Positions 5,169 to 5,875 of a stretch of 5,875 bases of DNA are shown in pieces. The notes under the pieces are model-generated. The model was not told where the DNA came from. It did not search any database and worked only from the letters and a program-made list of their open reading frames with translations. The translations under genes and the position numbers were made by a program. Each line of letters begins with the position of its first letter. Positions within the stretch are counted from its first letter, which is position 1. The DNA is from an uncultured Campylobacter sp. (GTDB lineage Bacteria > Campylobacterota > Campylobacteria > Campylobacterales > Campylobacteraceae): NCBI RefSeq assembly GCF_937949835.1, contig NZ_CALEDC010000353.1:1-5875 (forward strand), in the 5' to 3' direction.

Positions 5169-5875
5169 TGCAAGATCAAATCGATTTAATTATGAAAAGC
5201 TTCATCGCAGATTGCGGATACGAGCCTGCTAGCGAGATGTTTGATAGGCTAAGCCCCGGCAAAAAACTGCGCTCCAAGCTGCTGCTAAACATCGCGCAAA
5301 AAGATGAAAAATCGCTGCGTCTGTGCGCGATCATCGAGCTCATTCAAGCTGCGAGCCTGCTGCACGACGACGTCATCGACGAAAGCTCGGTGCGCCGCGG
5401 CAAACCCTCGATCAATGCCACCTACGGCTCCAAAAACGCCGTGATGCTGGGCGACATACTCTATTCCAAGGCATACTTCGAGCTTTCTAAATTTGAAAGC
5501 CGCATCGCCGCCGCGCTTTCGGGCGCCGTCACAAAGCTAGCCGTGGGCGAGCTGATGGACGTGAGCTTAAGCAATGATTTTAACGACGATGCGAGCAAAT
5601 ATCTGCAGATGATCTATCTAAAAACCTCCGCTTTGATCGAAGAGGTCGCACGCTGCGGGGCTTTTTTGAAATTCGGCGACGCAGAAAATCTCGGCGAAAT
5701 TTCAGATATGAGCGGCACAAAAAACGAAGTCGAAATTTCAAGCTCTAGCACCGCGAAAGATCATGATAAAATTTCAAGCGCGAGCGCAAAATTCGGCGAA
5801 TACGGCAAAAACCTTGGGCTTGCCTTTCAGATAATCGATGATATTTTAGACGTGACGCAAAGCTCAGAAGCGCTC
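5168..5875 (+). CDS. ispB: Long-chain polyprenyl diphosphate synthase (IspB type), 3' end cut by window
   Basis: Trans-prenyltransferase that extends farnesyl/geranyl diphosphate with isopentenyl diphosphate to make the side chain of menaquinone. I translated 236 residues, open to the window edge. Seen: SPGKKLRSK (29-37, the usual GGKKLRP region), first aspartate-rich motif HDDVID (66-71), RRGKPS after it, the K152-T153 pair (YLKTSALIEE), and second motif QIIDDILD (221-228) after YGKNLGLAF. The fifth residue before the first motif is Ala62, not an aromatic, and the motif has no two-residue insertion. Both point to a long-chain product rather than IspA-type farnesyl diphosphate; chain length is not readable (campylobacters mostly make MK-6). 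Residues about 172-207 are an extra repeat-bearing loop. There is no clear ribosome binding site; the ATG overlaps the preceding stop, so translation is probably coupled. Confidence 0.92.
   Translation, partial: MQDQIDLIMKSFIADCGYEPASEMFDRLSPGKKLRSKLLLNIAQKDEKSLRLCAIIELIQAASLLHDDVIDESSVRRGKPSINATYGSKNAVMLGDILYSKAYFELSKFESRIAAALSGAVTKLAVGELMDVSLSNDFNDDASKYLQMIYLKTSALIEEVARCGAFLKFGDAENLGEISDMSGTKNEVEISSSSTAKDHDKISSASAKFGEYGKNLGLAFQIIDDILDVTQSSEAL
5696..5803 (+). repeat. Three tandem 36-bp (12-residue) repeats inside the prenyl synthase gene
   Basis: GAAATTTCA at 5696 and 5732 and AAAATTTCA at 5768 are spaced exactly 36 bases apart, in frame. The units read EISDMSGTKNEV, EISSSSTAKDHD and KISSASAKFGEY. 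The stretch is bracketed by an exact 11-base direct repeat, AAATTCGGCGA, at 5669-5679 and 5789-5799 (120 bases apart, 40 codons). It sits in the loop between the KT-bearing helix and the helix leading to the second aspartate-rich motif. Confidence 0.7.

Noticed and set aside
4910..5179. Minus-strand frame of 89 codons
   Set aside because: It is the reverse of the HP0242-like gene, which has a promoter, a strong ribosome binding site and family-specific ends.
5168..5875. IspA-type farnesyl diphosphate synthase
   Set aside because: There is no aromatic residue at the fourth or fifth position before the first aspartate-rich motif and no two-residue insertion in that motif, so a long-chain synthase fits better.

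Overview
The window looks like chromosomal DNA of a relatively GC-rich campylobacter, of the oral C. gracilis / C. rectus / C. showae kind. This rests on three things. The encoded proteins are epsilonproteobacterial in type, including a small HP0242-like (DUF2018) protein directly ahead of a long-chain polyprenyl diphosphate synthase. The promoters carry an extended -10 (TTTGCTATAAT), and AAATTTT-type words are abundant in sequence that is otherwise well above the usual AT richness of Campylobacter. The genus is inferred from gene content and style; I could not run a search.

Positions 1-2579, minus strand: a compact sulfur-amino-acid operon read right to left as metY (O-acetylhomoserine sulfhydrylase), an Rrf2-family regulator, and cysK (O-acetylserine sulfhydrylase, cut by the window edge). 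metY and the regulator share one base (TAATG), and the cysK ribosome binding site overlaps the regulator's stop codon. A sigma-70-like promoter (TTGACT, 17 bp, TATTAT) lies just ahead of metY. The two enzymes fix sulfide into homocysteine and cysteine. The regulator lacks IscR-type cluster cysteines and ends in Asn-Phe-Ser-Ile. That resembles the serine acetyltransferase tail that docks in the CysK active site, so the operon may encode a CymR-CysK-like sensing circuit joined by a C-terminal tail. This is the most interesting hypothesis here.

Positions 2680-3989, plus strand: a divergent pair, an unrecognised 118-residue charged protein and a HAD-superfamily hydrolase. The HAD protein has all four catalytic motifs but carries about 96 extra hydrophilic residues between motif IV and the last core strand.

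Positions 3990-4889: a 0.9-kb stretch with no convincing gene. It is filled with degenerate repeats of AT-palindromic cores alternating with GC-rich blocks, plus some hairpins.

Positions 4890-5875, plus strand: a promoter, the HP0242-like small protein, and a polyprenyl diphosphate synthase (5' part only) that overlaps it by one base. The synthase has an insert made of three 36-bp (12-residue) repeats bracketed by an 11-bp direct repeat, just before its second aspartate-rich motif. The inserts in the HAD protein and the synthase have similar Glu/Ser/Asn/Ala composition, which suggests in-frame minisatellite growth in more than one gene of this genome.
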